DNA from: Pelargonium tetragonum
Lineage: Eukaryota > Streptophyta > Magnoliopsida > Geraniales > Geraniaceae
DNA: 64,000 bases
Assembly (NCBI GenBank): GCA_036897445.1
Contig: JAYMTL010000027.1
Coordinates: 1-64,000, forward strand
Direction of reading: 5' to 3'
In this document: positions 11,293 to 24,485 of the stretch, piece after piece
How the letters are laid out: each line of letters starts with the position of its first letter
How positions within the stretch are numbered: position 1 is the stretch's first letter
The notes under the pieces: model-generated
What the model was told of the DNA's origin: nothing
The model's database searches: none
What the model saw: the letters and a program-made list of their open reading frames with translations, nothing else
Position numbers and translations under genes: made by a program

Positions 11293-14200
11293 ATCTTAAC
11301 AAAACACTTTCGGATACAGCACCTCAAGTTTTTTTTGCGGCACAGGATCCTTAAAAAAAGCTTACTAGAATTAAGTTGATTAGTAAAAATGAAATTCCAA
11401 ACAAAAGAGAAAGTCTTAGTACTGATTTATATACTATATGAGAGCTCGACTATCTATGGAAAAGCACGAGTAACCAAGGAGGAAGTCCCTTTTAATAGTA
11501 CTTCTTTTTCATTTTCCTCAAGTTTTGTTGTGGTAATAGGACCGGGCCTTTCAAGAAAAGACCTTTATTAAAGTATAATATAAAGCTCAACCACAATACT
11601 AATAAACTTAGTGGAGTCTCCTGGGTTTTAGTATTCCAGCGTAAAACATGCTATTTATGTGCATTCAAAAAGGGACTTTTTAACTTAAAATTCCTTGATT
11701 GAAACTCAGACTTTGCACTTCTGAAACTTTTGCTTTTATGTTATTTCTATGAACAAAATAGACTTTTACGTAACGTATACCCCTGGTAAAGTAGGGTGAT
11801 TAAAAAGAAAGTATCCGCTATATTATACGGATTCTAAGGGCAGGGCTTATGGACCTTAGAGAATTTACTATAAGAATACTAATGCATATTCCTTATTATT
11901 ACTAAACTATTTATTGCTATCTATTCCATTAGTAACCAATTTAATAAGTGTATAATAAAGATAGAGTAACTTATAGCTGCAAAAAGACCCATATGAAGAC
12001 GGGTCCGAATAAGTATAAGCTACAACAAAAAAGAAGGAATACCCACAAGTTATAGCTAAAAAGGGATAAGTAACAAGTGAATACGAAGGTTTTAGCTGTA
12101 AGTATAAGACAGCTAGAAAAAGGCTGAGAAAGTTACAGCTGCTAGAGGTTCTAAGAAGGTTCTAGCTAAGATAAGTACCTTCCAAACCCAAATTACCCGT
12201 ACAATTTGTAACAACAAGGAGTCTATTCTTATACTTATGAATGCCTACACCTTAATACTCGAAATCCTTAATTAAATATCAAACTTTTTTATATAACTTA
12301 CTTCTTGTATTTTACTCCTTACGGGCTTTCACTTTATCCCTATAACTGGAAAACCTTGAAACAAAGTAAGATATAACAGAGTTCAGAGGCACCCTTCCTT
12401 AGTTTAGATTTAGGAAAGTATTAGCTTAAAAAAAGGTTTAAAGTTTGGCATAAATAGAATCCGTTTAGACACCCTTTTGGTGTGCTCTTTGACGACTTTA
12501 ACCCAGGGTTCCTTTACCCTAACTATTTCTATTTACTGCACTAAGATTTTAGTGGGATAAGAGTTTACCTTTTCGATTCCGAGTTTATCTGAAACTAGAT
12601 TTTCGTGGATAAGTATTTCCCGGGTTTAGGGTTAGCAAGCGAAGGCAGCTTCATTAGGCCAAAGGGGCATTAGTAGTAATTAAAAGATACGGGAAATCCA
12701 GAATAGGAATCTCTTTATACATAAGAAAATATTAAAAAAGGCCCTATCTTCCTTTTTAGGAACAAAGTTTTATTATGAAGTTGAGAGCTTTTTATAAGAT
12801 AAGAAATTCTAAACGATTGGCTAGGGTCCACTCAAAGGTTTTACTATTCGTATCTCCCTCAGCGAGCCTGCAATATAACTTAAAGATAACTGGAAATAAG
12901 GGGTTCAGTATTGAAAGGTGGAAAATTGTCCTCTACAATTACTATTCCGGGTAGCATTTTTTGATATAGCAATTCTGTTCTGGATTAGAAACCTGTTTAG
13001 ACTTTCCTTATATTTGAGGGATTTTAACCCTGAATAACTCAGGATCTACGGCTTATAATTATGCTTGCCCCTGCTATAAATTTCAATAACCCAACTTCTC
13101 CCCGGAGATTACTAGAGACGTGCCTCCTCTTAGTTACTCTAATTCGACCCTGCTCGGCGAAAACTTTAACGCAATAATTTATACCTCGACAAAAAGGGTA
13201 TAGGCAAGTTTACTTATATATGTTAGTTAAGAGTTAAGAAACTCCCCCCCTTTACGGGTCCTACTCCTTCATTCTGGGCTAGAGTTAGCAGGGCTTTCTA
13301 TTTAAAGTAAGAGGCCCTTTCAATGTTTTAATTTCAAATTAGTATTCCAAAATACACGGGAGATTGTAAAAGCCTTCCAAAAGGATCCCCTGGGACATAC
13401 TTGCTTTTTAAGGGATAAATACCTCCTTCTTGACTTAGTTTTAAAATACCAGGTACGACTTATAACCCAAAATATTCTAAAAAGTCCATTTTGCAGGGTT
13501 CCCCTTACATAGAAGTTTTAAAGTTTCGTACTTACTGCAACAGGGTACAATCCTTATCTTTTCTAGGCTCAAAAACTGGAAATATCTGAGAAAAGGCTAC
13601 TGCACTGTGCTAAAAAAACTAAATAATAAAGGAACTCGTTGTCTATAAATCTAATCCTAGCTAAGCTAGCCTCTCCTAAAGATTGTAAGGGACATCTAAT
13701 TACACTTATTAGTTTATAACCTTGGACCTCGTTAAGCAAAAACGTTATTTACAATTTCTTTGACCGGGAATACCTGCAAAAGACTCTATCTACTAGAACT
13801 TCCTATAAACAAAAACCTTTTAGAGTAACCTTACCCGTTTCTTTTTTATAAAGAGGCCTTCTTTCCTTTAGTACTAGTTGAAGCAGAAGTCCTAAGTAAG
13901 TCTCTCAATTTAATTATTTGTACTCTTACCCTTCGAAATTAACTAATTTTGAAAAGCCTCTTAATTCTTACTACTCTTAATACTAACTCTATTGCCTTAC
14001 TACTCCTTTGTATTATTAAAATGACTCGGAACTGAATAAAGAATACTATAAACTGGGAGGATTGCCTTAAACTGCTTTACCTAGAAGAGCAATAGCAACT
14101 CAAAAACTTCTCTTAATAGCGACTTTAACGGAAACTTCCGGAATTAAAAGATACTACTATACGATATTGTACTTTTTAGAGTTTAGAGCTCCCCCCTTAT

Positions 14201-17040
14201 TTAGAAAAGAGGAATCCCTTTCATAGATTGTTTGAATTCATTCCTTTTTTTCCAATTTTCTTACAGGGAACCCCATGTCAGCTAAAGCGGTTTTTGTCAA
14301 GGAGTATGTTATAAAAAAGGCCGGTACTCAATCTTTGCTTTAGCGTGGTTGAATTTAAGGGCTAAGCTGCTCAAATTAATAAGGAAAATTCGGGTATTAT
14401 TTTAAAACTTAGACTTAGAGCTTGCATAACAGAAGAAGTTTAAAGTAGTTTTTTAGTACACGAGAGAAGGCACTAACCCTACTTTTTTTAGACTAAGAAT
14501 CACAGAGCGCTCCTTTTTCTATTATTTATCAAATGAGAATCTCTTTCCTTCCTTAGGGCTCACAAAAGCTTATGAACCTCTTGCATTTATATTGCACCAG
14601 TACTAACAACCTATGTTCTATGTTAAATTTCTTTCATTCAAGGGAAGCCCTGGAAAATATATATAATAGCTTAACGAAGTCCTTTTCCTATTAAAAAACT
14701 ACACTAGAACCTTAAACAAAAATTCTTGCTTAGAAAGCCTTTCAATTTTTCTCAGCACCGGACTGCGAAAGTACAACAATCCCATAGTATTCTCTCCTCG
14801 AAATTGCTAGTTGTGATAATTCACTTTTTAGTGGTAAAATTCTATTTCGTAAAAAATTTATAAGGGAAGAACAGACACGTAGAAACATAGGTAACCCTTT
14901 TCGCAAAAAGGGTTTGTTTTGGCTTATAAACCCCTAAAGTTTCACTACAAAAGCAAAGCAAAGGGACCCGTGCTACTTTATGTCGAATAATCCACTCAAC
15001 TATCTACAGGAGCTATGCTTTACCTTACGAGAGGCTAACCGGATATCGGAAAAAAAAGCTTTTTATAAATTAAAATCTAAATGCGAGTATTAAGCAAATA
15101 CAAGTTTAGCGAGAATCTCGAATGGACTTGAAACCGACTTTATAAATATAAATGTCTTGGAAAGGACCTTGCTAATACGGAGGGATCTCTTGACTTGAAC
15201 TTATTCTTTTAAACTGTGGTCTAATTATGGCGAACCCTATGCAAAAATGTACAGAATAAGGCTGCCTATATCTTGAATTAAATAACTTTTACTAATAAGT
15301 TAGAACCTCATAATTTACTTCGAGCTTTATAACAGCACTCCAGCCCAGCAAGCATTTTGAATTTAGTCCACAAAGAAATTTTTAGGAGTAATCCAGAAAA
15401 GCATATCGAGCTCTCCCAAAGGATATCCCACGCGACTACCCTTTTTAACAAAAGAGTCCCGTTCGTAACCCACTTGAAAAAAGAAAAATCTTAACTTCGT
15501 TACCTCAGAGTCTTTCATAGGTATGCATGAGACCCGGGAAAACGAATTTAAGTATCCTTAGTTAGGGGTTTCTTATCCAGGGGTATAACTCAGAATATAA
15601 TAATAATAGACTTTTCTTATTTACTGACCACGTCTAAAAGGAGAGGGCTTCTTAGCAATAGATATACTTTTTCAAGGTTCTTTGAGTAGGGAACCCCCAT
15701 GAGTGATATAGCTGTGTTAAAGAACCTTTAATGTCTAAAACTTTCGTTCAAGTTTTAATTAAAGTATCGACTTTGTGTGTCCGGAACATTTTTTATACTT
15801 TTCAAGCCTCGTGTTAGGGCCTTCGTAGGGTACTTCTAGCACCCCTTAAATATAGTTTAACAAGTAAAAAGCTTGTTATATATGTATGTCTAGATACAAA
15901 ATATAAGAGAAATAAAAGTCCATTGAGGTATTGTAAATAAGAAAGGCATCTATTCTATTCTTCAGGGTTCCCCTAAAGGTAAAGGGCTCTTAGAATCAAA
16001 ATTTAGCTTAAGAAGTTACTATGTATTTTATTAGAAGTTCTCTTGCATTTTTACTGGGAATACCAAAAAAGAGGCCTAACCGAATCTAGGAGCCGTTATC
16101 CAGAAAAAAGTTTAGTAACTGAGTTAACACGGGTATATCATCAAGAATAAATCTAAAAATGAGATAAAAAGAAGGAGGTTAGTAAAAACCCACTTTTACT
16201 ACAGGATTTTCAGCTATCTGCTATTAAGTTATATCCCGCTGTAGAAAAGGAAGAACTTATATATAAAAAGCCTTAATCTTCTTTATAAATTGTATGGACC
16301 CTCCTATAAATACTACCAGTGAGGGTTTTTAAGAGCTTTCCGGAAGTAAACGCGACTTAAAATTAAGTAGAAGCTGTAGCGTTATCCGCATAGCCAAGGA
16401 ATATCAGATTAAAGAAAACTTAGGCAAAAGGTATACTATGAAGTCTCCTTAGGGTTGATTCCAATTACTGTACAAATTCTTGTAGGTTACTTTTAAGCGA
16501 GTTTCCATTATCAGTTTGAACAGGGTTTCGCGCGCCTTAATCAGGAGGGGTTAGGCGCCTTTTTAAGGCTTTTTTCACTTGACAAGGAAACTCAATAGAA
16601 TATTATGCTACAAAGGAATTCCATTATAGTACATACTTTGAGGGATGTATGCTCGTTTTCTAGTAAGCTAAACTACCTCAGGAAAACCAGCCTCAACTTG
16701 CTCCCCTTAGCTATACCTTATACTGGAAGCTGTAAACTAAAGGAACACAAAGCCTTTAATTTATAGTAATTTAGAGCCAGCAGCCTCTTATTCATAGCTT
16801 TCCCGTGTTTTGCTTGAAATGTGTCCGAAAAAAAATCCAAAAGTGGGTAGAGCAAATCTAGATTCCACAAAGAAGCTTAAGTTCAAAAGGGCTTTTTAAG
16901 AGGGAAAATGTCCTATTTCGACCCTCTTTTTTGTAAGTGATGTACCTTTTCGGATTTTTTGACCTTCTTTCCCAAGTGTAAAATCTAAAGAAAAAAAAGA
17001 TTTTTGTTTGGAAATAGGCAATCCTTAGACCCCCTAGGTG
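11293..17040. other. Non-coding, hairpin-rich; one hairpin-poor patch near 12 kb
   Basis: No gene was recognised. Around 11960-12190 palindromes are sparse and the + strand is rich in AAG/AAA and GCT triplets. The frame 12070-12165 is open for 31 codons and encodes a strongly basic peptide (KYKTARKRLRKLQLLEVLRR), without a start codon; support is weak. The rest carries ordinary dispersed palindromes and the CG-containing hairpin at 16532-16558. Confidence 0.5.
16532..16558. repeat. Hairpin, 8-bp stem with one bulge
   Basis: GCGCCTTAA pairs with TTAGGCGC across a ten-base loop (TCAGGAGGGG), leaving one T unpaired in the left arm. The patch 16529-16560 is unusually GC-rich, with CGCGCG on the left edge and an AGGCGCCT palindrome at 16553-16560. 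Confidence 0.5.
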
Positions 17041-17074
17041 GTGTGGGATAGTTCATTGAATTGATATACCACAC
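17041..17074. repeat. Inverted repeat flanking a hairpin-poor island
   Basis: GTGTGG and ATA on the left pair with TAT and CCACAC on the right, separated by one G/A mismatch, around a 14-base loop. The right arm runs into the start of the hydrophobic open frame 17065-17175. Confidence 0.45.
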
Positions 17075-17175
17075 ATTCTATAACCATCATCTTCTTATTG
17101 ACTTACTTGTTTATGACTTACTGTTTCTTGATAGTAGGAATAGGAAAGGGCTTGCAAGAGTTAGAGAAAAAGTAA
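17065..17175 (+). CDS. Short open frame: one predicted membrane helix, charged tail
   Basis: The frame is open for 36 codons from just after TGA at 17062 to TAA at 17173. The middle is an uninterrupted hydrophobic run, SITIIFLLTYLFMTYCFLIV, long enough for one membrane helix. It is followed by GIGKGLQELEKK and the stop. The only in-frame ATG is at 17113, inside the hydrophobic run, so an ATG start would give 20 residues; an ATA or ATT start would keep the whole helix. No homologue is recognised. The surrounding 17.04-17.4 kb is poor in the dispersed palindromes, which makes it stand out. Similar layout at 43572-43730. In AT-rich DNA, T at second codon positions gives hydrophobic runs by chance, so this remains a candidate only. 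Confidence 0.25.
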   Translation, partial: YTTHSITIIFLLTYLFMTYCFLIVGIGKGLQELEKK

Positions 17176-20100
17176 AGTAGAGATAGGGGTAGGAATAAGA
17201 TTGTAGGAGAAGACCCATAAGAGCTAGTGGTATTCCCTGGCTTATTGTTCTAATGGAGTTAGTATTCTAGAGTAGTTATTATAGGATATTATAGTTAATA
17301 ATAAGCATATACTACTTAGTTACTAACAGAGATTATAATTAGGATAGCTTTTTTCTTATTAAGAGATATTCCTCCTTTTGTTATTATCATTAAAAGAAGA
17401 GAGAGCCTTATAGAATTGTGGGTAAGTCCTTTTACTCGAGAGTCCCCGAACCCTATGTAGAGTAGAAATGATGCTCAGCAGTACTAAACTTACAAGTGAT
17501 TCTGCGTTTTAAACACCCAATATTACATCTCCTTTGAAATTCCATCCTATTTTAGTAAAGCTGCAACTTGAATAAGGTACCCCAAAACCCCGCGAGGATC
17601 CTTTGTATACATTCATTCTAAAGTTAAAGACCCTTCTTTTTTATCTTGTTCAACAACCCAGTAATTGGTCCGTGAAAATAAACAAGGTGTTTTCTAAATT
17701 GAAAATTGCCCTATTCTGTGCTTGCAAAATCCCGGTTAAGGGAGTCTATAATTGCTCTGTAAAGTACTGAAGTTATACGTTGGTTTTAAAGAATTTAACA
17801 AATGTAGAAGTAGTAAGGTAGATAGAGGCCCTTTAAACAGGAGTTAAGTCTTTAGAAATAAGAATAGGTCTTACTCATTAAGCGAAAAAGGTCTCCCTTA
17901 AATAAAAAGAAGAAGTACGAGTAGTCAGTATGCTAAGGAAAGTGCACTTATCTCTTCTCTTCTAGTCAAATGCATAGATTTACTGAAAGATTGTATATAA
18001 TCTCGTAGGAAAAACTTCCTTTATACTTTTTTAAAAGCCCCGGGGTATCTAAAGAATTTAAATAGGTGCGGGCCCTTGGTTTAGACTTTAATACTGCAGT
18101 TAATGACTCTCTTCCTTTTCAGGGGTAATACAAGTAAACAAAAAGAAGAGTCCCTTTTCTATTTTATATTAGTGATAAAGGAGGATTTACTAGATGAGTT
18201 TTTCACGCCAAGGTACTCTCTAAGTAATTGTAATTCTTTTTCTTTATACCCGCAGCGTCGTTTAAGAGTCTAGAAACTCTGTAAAGCAACCACTCTAAAT
18301 GGGGTATTCCTTTTTTATGATAATACTTAACAGCTCACTTTTATGCTCTGATATAATTCTCATTTCTGGTTTACAATTCCTCAAGAAAGAGTTAAAACTA
18401 AAAACTAAATAAAAGTATCGTGCGGGGAAGATCACAACACCTGACTAAAAGATAAACCCGCTAAAATACGATAATAAAAGGGATTCACCCTTAAAAGTAA
18501 TAGCTCCTTGTAGTACCCCTAAAGTTTGTAAGTATATAGGAAATTCTCGGGATTTGGCTTTGAAAGAATGCTTAGTTCCTAAAATCTTTAAGCTATGTTA
18601 TTTAGTTTGAAGTCCTTATTTGAGGCGTGTATTTCTCTATACTTTCAAAAATTTTGTAGGGTTGCTTTAATGGGCGAGAGATAAGAAGATAAAGAGCAAA
18701 ACAAGGCTGAACTATTTTTAGCTTTTGTGTTAGATACCACCCAGAACTACTAAATATTTCTTTAATTTGTAGATTTAGGGGACCGCACCTTATTAGATAT
18801 TTTATAGGAGTTACCTGTCCTCTAGAAGTGCAAAGCCTTCTTTAAAACTAAGTATACTTGCTTTTTTGAGGATCCTTGCTATAACACCACCCCGCGTATA
18901 AGCTAACAAAAGAATTTCCTATATAGTTGAATAACTAAAGTACTATAAAAAGGCAGTCTCTAACCTCCTAACTTCTAAGGGATTCCTATACTACTGAAAT
19001 TCGGAAGTGTTACTCTAGTTATTGAATATCAAGGGAGCCCTTTTAACCATTGGTAGCTTGTGTAGTGGAATCCCGGTTAAGGCATACGGAAAAAAGATAA
19101 GGTCAGGGTCTCGGAGTATAGAAAGTTAAGAGTCTACTGGGTGACAAGAAATTCTAACTTTGTTTATAAATATTAGTATTAGAACCCTGTTCTTGAGATT
19201 GCTTTTTCCAAAATGAAGTAAGACTTATAAAGGGAGTTAGATTAAGAATTTGCAAGGTTGTAATCTTCTAATAATAAGAGAATCTACTATAAGAGTGCAC
19301 TTCCATTCACTCACTTGTCCTTAAAACCTTCTGCTACAACATTAAAAAAGTAAATGTTCCATAAACGAGGTCTTATTAGGACTTGCCCCCAGTTACTCTA
19401 TGACCCTAAAATGAAAGATATTCAGAATAAAAGGGGCACCCTGAAGTTGTAAGTAACAAGACTCCCTTTCTAGAATAGAGGTCCTTGTTTGGTGTATTTC
19501 TGATATAAGGTAACTTTATTGATAGGATAACTAACTTGTGGTAAAAAGGATTTTGTATTTTCGAGAGTTCCTATACCCACTTTTACTAGACTTTATAACA
19601 GTCATAACCCTTAATTTGTCGTTCTGGAGATACAGGTCTTGTCGCAAATTTAAACAAGAGGTACAACATAGTAGCCTTGACTATTCCTTAAGACCACAGA
19701 TCCCAGAGTTCTGCTCGGCCTTGTCTGTCGAATGAAGTTTAAAACCCTAATGGAAATTCATGAAACTATAAAAAAGCATATACTAGATTCACAAAAAATT
19801 CTATCTTTCTTAAATAAGAAGGACTTGATTTCATGTAGATCCTACTAAGAGGCGAGTCTACTAAAATTCTTTTTAAGAGAACTGCGATATCCTATTTTTG
19901 TACAAGATAAAAGCTAGTTATGGAAAGATTTTATCGTAGAAAATCAAGGTCTTTGCAAGACCAAGAGTCTCAATGGCCCAAGAAGAATTCCTTATAAACA
20001 ACCATATAGAGAGGGAGGGACCCGGGGGCAATCTAAGATAAGGTACGGTACAATGGATACAATCTATTTACGAACCTTAAAGGTACCACTTTTATAGTGT

Positions 20101-20266
20101 TCCTAGAAAACCTTGTGAGATGGTAAATGAATGATCTCAGTAGAAAGAAAAAGCTAAAATTGACTTTTATTAATAATACCTGAGGTTTGGTTAAAAAAGG
20201 AAGAAGTGGATTGAAAGCTTTATTTAAATGGGATATATTACTTTGTAGTTTTGATTGGAGACCCGT

Positions 20267-20278
20267 TAAGGATCCTTA
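20267..20278. repeat. 12-bp perfect palindrome
   Basis: TAAGGATCCTTA is self-complementary over 12 bases. It is the even-length relative of the GGAATCC/GGATTCC copies. Confidence 0.55.
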
Positions 20279-21568
20279 TATATTAAACAAGGCCAAGAAA
20301 AACTAAAAGTTAGAAAATAAAGAAGCGTAGTTATCTTCTGTAAACAGCAGGGGATAACTTTAGCAATATAGCAAGAACCTATGTCTACACGAGGTTTATA
20401 CCAAGAAATTCCAGGCCCAGGAACACTCCTAAATGAGGAATTGTTTAATTTAATATGGTTTTCTACCAAACGAGTTATACACCAGTTACAGGTATTATAA
20501 TTAATCGTATTTAATAAGAAAATAAGGGGGGGGCTCGTTATTACACAAGAGTAATTCTTATATAATAAAAAAAGAACCTTCTTAATTCTAGACTTTCTTT
20601 CTAAAATCCTTTACGAATTCCGGGTATCCGTAGCTTTTTTAGCACGACTTTTAAGTTGTTAGTTCTCCTTTTTTAGGGAGTTCCTATGCTACTTTACTTT
20701 ATAGAAGATTTGTTATAAAAAAACGAGTTTCGTGGAAGCAACAAAATACAAGTTCGAGGGGTGCTCTATCTAAAGGCTTTTGAGTAATAAAAAGATTTGG
20801 GGACTGAGGTATAGCTTGTTTTATCCGTTATCTTGGATATCTTCAGGAAGCCTTATGGTACAAGGTTTTAGAACTCTTTTCTATAATCAATAGGTAATCC
20901 CAGGACCACAACAGAGTTGGGTAGCAAAGCAATTAATATAGAAATGAAACCTATTCAATTTATAAAGGCAATTCGAATAGGTAAGAATGGTATGAGACTT
21001 TATTATGTTAGCAAACATAGGGATTCCACAACTTAAGGCGTTAAGGATTCCATCTCGGTTAGTGGGTAGGGTGAATTTTCTCTAAGTTTAGTAGGATATT
21101 CCGGGATTCGATATTGTAGACTTATAACTTACTACACATACCTATAAGGATTTTAGTTTTTCGAAAACAAGGCAAACGCCCCTTACCTAAGTTAGGACCC
21201 TCTACATATTGAAACTTTTGTCTATGAACGAGACTCTGGAACAAGGAAATATGGAAATCCCTTACAAAATCAAACCTTTTTTTATACCCGTGACAAGAGT
21301 TGCCCTTATTTTCTACCCATCTGGTGCTGTTTAATCTAATTTTCAAAAGGGTCTACAAGTTTACATACAATAATTGGACATTAGGATCCCTCAAAAGTTC
21401 TTACTATTACAAAGCAAGGGTACCTTCTTTAATCCTTAGCTCTGCCCGGTATACTTTATTTTATATTGTCACAATTACGAAATACTCCGGGATTCTTTCT
21501 AACTTTTGGTGTCTTTTACGCAGTACTTAGAATTCTTTTAATAGAGTCCTAAAAAAGAGAGGGAGCCT

Positions 21569-21580
21569 GGTACGAAAGGA
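21569..21580 (+). other. Possible rRNA-like motif (sarcin-ricin loop type)
   Basis: GGTACGAAAGGA contains GTACGAAAGGA, the form the universally conserved sarcin-ricin loop of large-subunit rRNA takes in many mitochondria. An 11-base match to one chosen motif is expected about 0.03 times in this window, but I compared many motifs. The flanks do not form the expected closing stem and no other rRNA helix was found nearby. In dinoflagellate and apicomplexan mitochondria rRNAs are broken into short pieces, which is why an isolated match is worth recording. Chance is the likelier explanation. Confidence 0.18.
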
Positions 21581-21925
21581 TAATCTTTGGTGGGCTTTGA
21601 ACCTAGGGTATCCTTACAGGCGGATACTTGCTTTATTAAGAGTTTATATTAAAAAAAATCCTTACGTTTAGTCGAGCCCTTACTATGGGCCCTATTTTCT
21701 TGACTAGCTCTACTAACACAAAAAGCGATACATTTTTCGATAGAGGAGAGGGTCCCTTTTTTAAGTAAAAAAAAAAGTCAAAACCAACAACGAGATGAGA
21801 ATTTATGGGGTACCCAAGTGGAAGTCTATAGTTTACATTTTATGCACAAAAAGAAATCCTCATTTCGTTTTTATAAACTACTTGCAAAACTGATTTTAAA
21901 GATATTTAAAGGGGCCTACGTTTCT

Positions 21926-21943
21926 TTAGAATACTTAGAATAC
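21926..21943. repeat. 9-bp tandem duplication
   Basis: TTAGAATAC occurs twice with no gap. Like duplications of exactly nine bases at 24468-24485 and 46265-46282, it looks like a recent slippage or repair product. Confidence 0.6.
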
Positions 21944-24467
21944 AATGCCCGGGTAATTTGACCCTAAAATAGAGAAGCTCCTAAAGCTAGATAATCTAAG
22001 ATGAAGGACCTGTTCTTTTTTAGAAAGATTTTATAAGTATGCCTACCCTGATCCTATTTTTTATTTTAGCCATAGAATCTTTTTAGAGAAATAAAATAGT
22101 AATAAAGGTTTCACGATATAAAAAAAGCCTAATTTTCTTCTTATCATTAGGGAGACCCTTGTGATTTATTTTACATACATTTTATCTTTCTCGAGCATCA
22201 ATCTGCTGAGCGCAGTACATTTTCTATATTTACTATAACGGATTCCCTCCTTTATAGATAGGCTCAAGAGTTTTCCCGACTCTCTTACACAATAAAAGCG
22301 ATTTGGGATTGCTCTCACTGAACGGTTAGTTTTAGATTTTGACTTCTATTCTATAAAGTATAAAGGGTCCTTATTTCAAGAAGGGCAGAAGAAACCCAGT
22401 AAAAAAAGTACGCCCCTTGTGGAAGTCCCCCATTTAAGTATATAGGTTCCTAGAATAATTCTAACTTATATATAACCGCAGGCTTTTTTTCTCACGGGTT
22501 TAGAAGTTTTAATTGAGAAATTCTATCCAATACTTTACGGAAAAAGCGACCCACAGCCTTTATCTTCTCCAGGACTTTTTTTAAGTTTCTTCAGACGAAC
22601 AGGGGCAATACTTTCATTTTAGTTTCCTCAATTGTTAAATATTTTCTTTCTGCTACAGGATTACAGCAAAATAGGGAGGCACCCCTTAGTTGACTTGGGG
22701 CCTGTTTATAAGTAGAAATATAAGAGATTCAATTTATAAGGAAGAGACTCGAAGCTTTTTTCAAAGATAGATTAACGAAAGGTCTGACTTTTCCTATTTA
22801 TTGTATAATTTTAGCGGCCCCGCTTTCAGTTTAAGAAGTTAACCCGAGAGTTATTGGGTTCTTTATTTTTCCATTCTCCATAGGGTATAGTTGCTGTGTG
22901 GTTATAAACTTATAGGATACATACGCGCCTTCAATTAAAAAAAGGATTTAAGGCAGTAACAGCCGGTATAAAAATGCAATAGGAACCAGAATGGAGCCTC
23001 TTGGCAAAGTACAAGTCCTTAATTTAAAGAAAGTTTAGACTAAAAAATAAGAAGAAGTGGGTTTTCTAAAAAAAGAGGGGCTTTCGTTTTAACAAGTACA
23101 AGAATTTTAGTTCACCGTTTTTACAGTAGGGGCGCTCGCACAGTATACGTAAAAGGTTAGTCAAAAAGTCTTTCGCACAAGGAAGAGCGTAAGGAAAGGG
23201 GTCTATAATCTCACTCAAAACGGAAGAGCTGTAGTAGTACTAAGACGGGTGTGCCCAATATGGGTTAAACTTACAGAGGCAACTTGGCTTATCGACCGAG
23301 GAAATTGCGCCCTTATAGCATATCTATTAGATTACCCCCGGAATTGCTCAAATATTTTATACTAGCGGGTCCCCCTCGTGAATGATACGTCCAAGTACAG
23401 TAATATACATATTATCAAAATTGCCATGAAGAGAAGCCCCTATAAAAATTCTTTTTGTTCTGTACTTTTTTACCTTTAGTATCACTACGATCTACCTATT
23501 TTCTATTGATATCTAATTCAGTTTCCAAGCTATTAGGATCTATTTTACTAATAAGAAACCTCACGAAAAATATAGGAAAGGGGCGCAAATTTTGACGGTC
23601 GCCGAGTAGTAGAACCTCTAAGGGAGCCCGCTAATAAAAACTTGCTTAATGAGAATCTTCTTTTTTAATTGAAAATTGAATGGCGTACATGCAGAGGAGA
23701 AAGACCCTTTTCACCCGCGTTGTACTTTTTGAAATATAAGCAGATATATAATTATATGGACCTAAAAAAGAATTTCTTACTGCACCTCTTCACCTAGTAA
23801 GGGAAGAGCCAAAAGGTCTATCTTAATTTCGTTTATATTTATAACTAAGGAAGTTGGAGGGGGGAATTGAAAATCCTACGAAGTGTATAAAACGAAGAAA
23901 GTTAGTCTTATTCTAGTATAGTAGAAAGATTTTAATGTCAATGCCCTTAAAAAGGGGGTAACCCGGAAAGTTAAAGCTTACCAACAAATAAAAGAGTACA
24001 AAGATTTTTCAACAGGAGTTCCTTAAGAAATAGAGTATTATAGTATTCTAAAAAGGTTCTGTACCCGTTTTGCTGTGGCGAAACTTCCAACAGTAATATA
24101 AAAGAGAACTGCGGGACAACCCTTAACTCTAGCTTTCCCTTCTTTGACTGAGCCGCCCAAAAACTCGAACCTTTCATATCAAGGCGGTCGCGTAAGAGAT
24201 GAAAAGAAATGTCTTATTAAGTTATTACGGTAACCCCGCCTAGCGAATTGAACTTTTATAAAAACTTTCCCGCAATTCCTTAGGATTCTCCCTGAGGTGA
24301 TTTAGTACTTATTTTCTTAACTTTAGTCAAAAAGAAACGGGACTAAGCCAAATGTATTCTAAGTAACTTCCTTGGGAATTCTAAAGGGGTATGTCTCTCT
24401 ATTCAGGAGTCCTTATTAGCCCAAAAAGAGTTTTGATAAAGCGCAGCTAAGTTAAAGGCCGTCCTTT

Positions 24468-24485
24468 TGAGATGAGTGAGATGAG
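24468..24485. repeat. 9-bp tandem duplication
   Basis: TGAGATGAG occurs twice with no gap. Confidence 0.6.

Noticed and set aside
11970-12010. Resemblance to the AAAAGACCC-TATGAAG segment of large-subunit rRNA domain V
   Set aside because: It needs an inserted base and the sequence after it does not continue as rRNA.
16776-16790. GCCAGCAGCC resembling the 530 loop of small-subunit rRNA
   Set aside because: The match stops before the diagnostic GCGGTAA and no flanking helix is present.
18728-18750. TTAGATACCACCCAGAACTAC resembling the ATTAGATACCC segment of small-subunit rRNA (first 20 bases only compared)
   Set aside because: Only the first nine bases match; the expected pairing partner and neighbouring conserved segments are missing.
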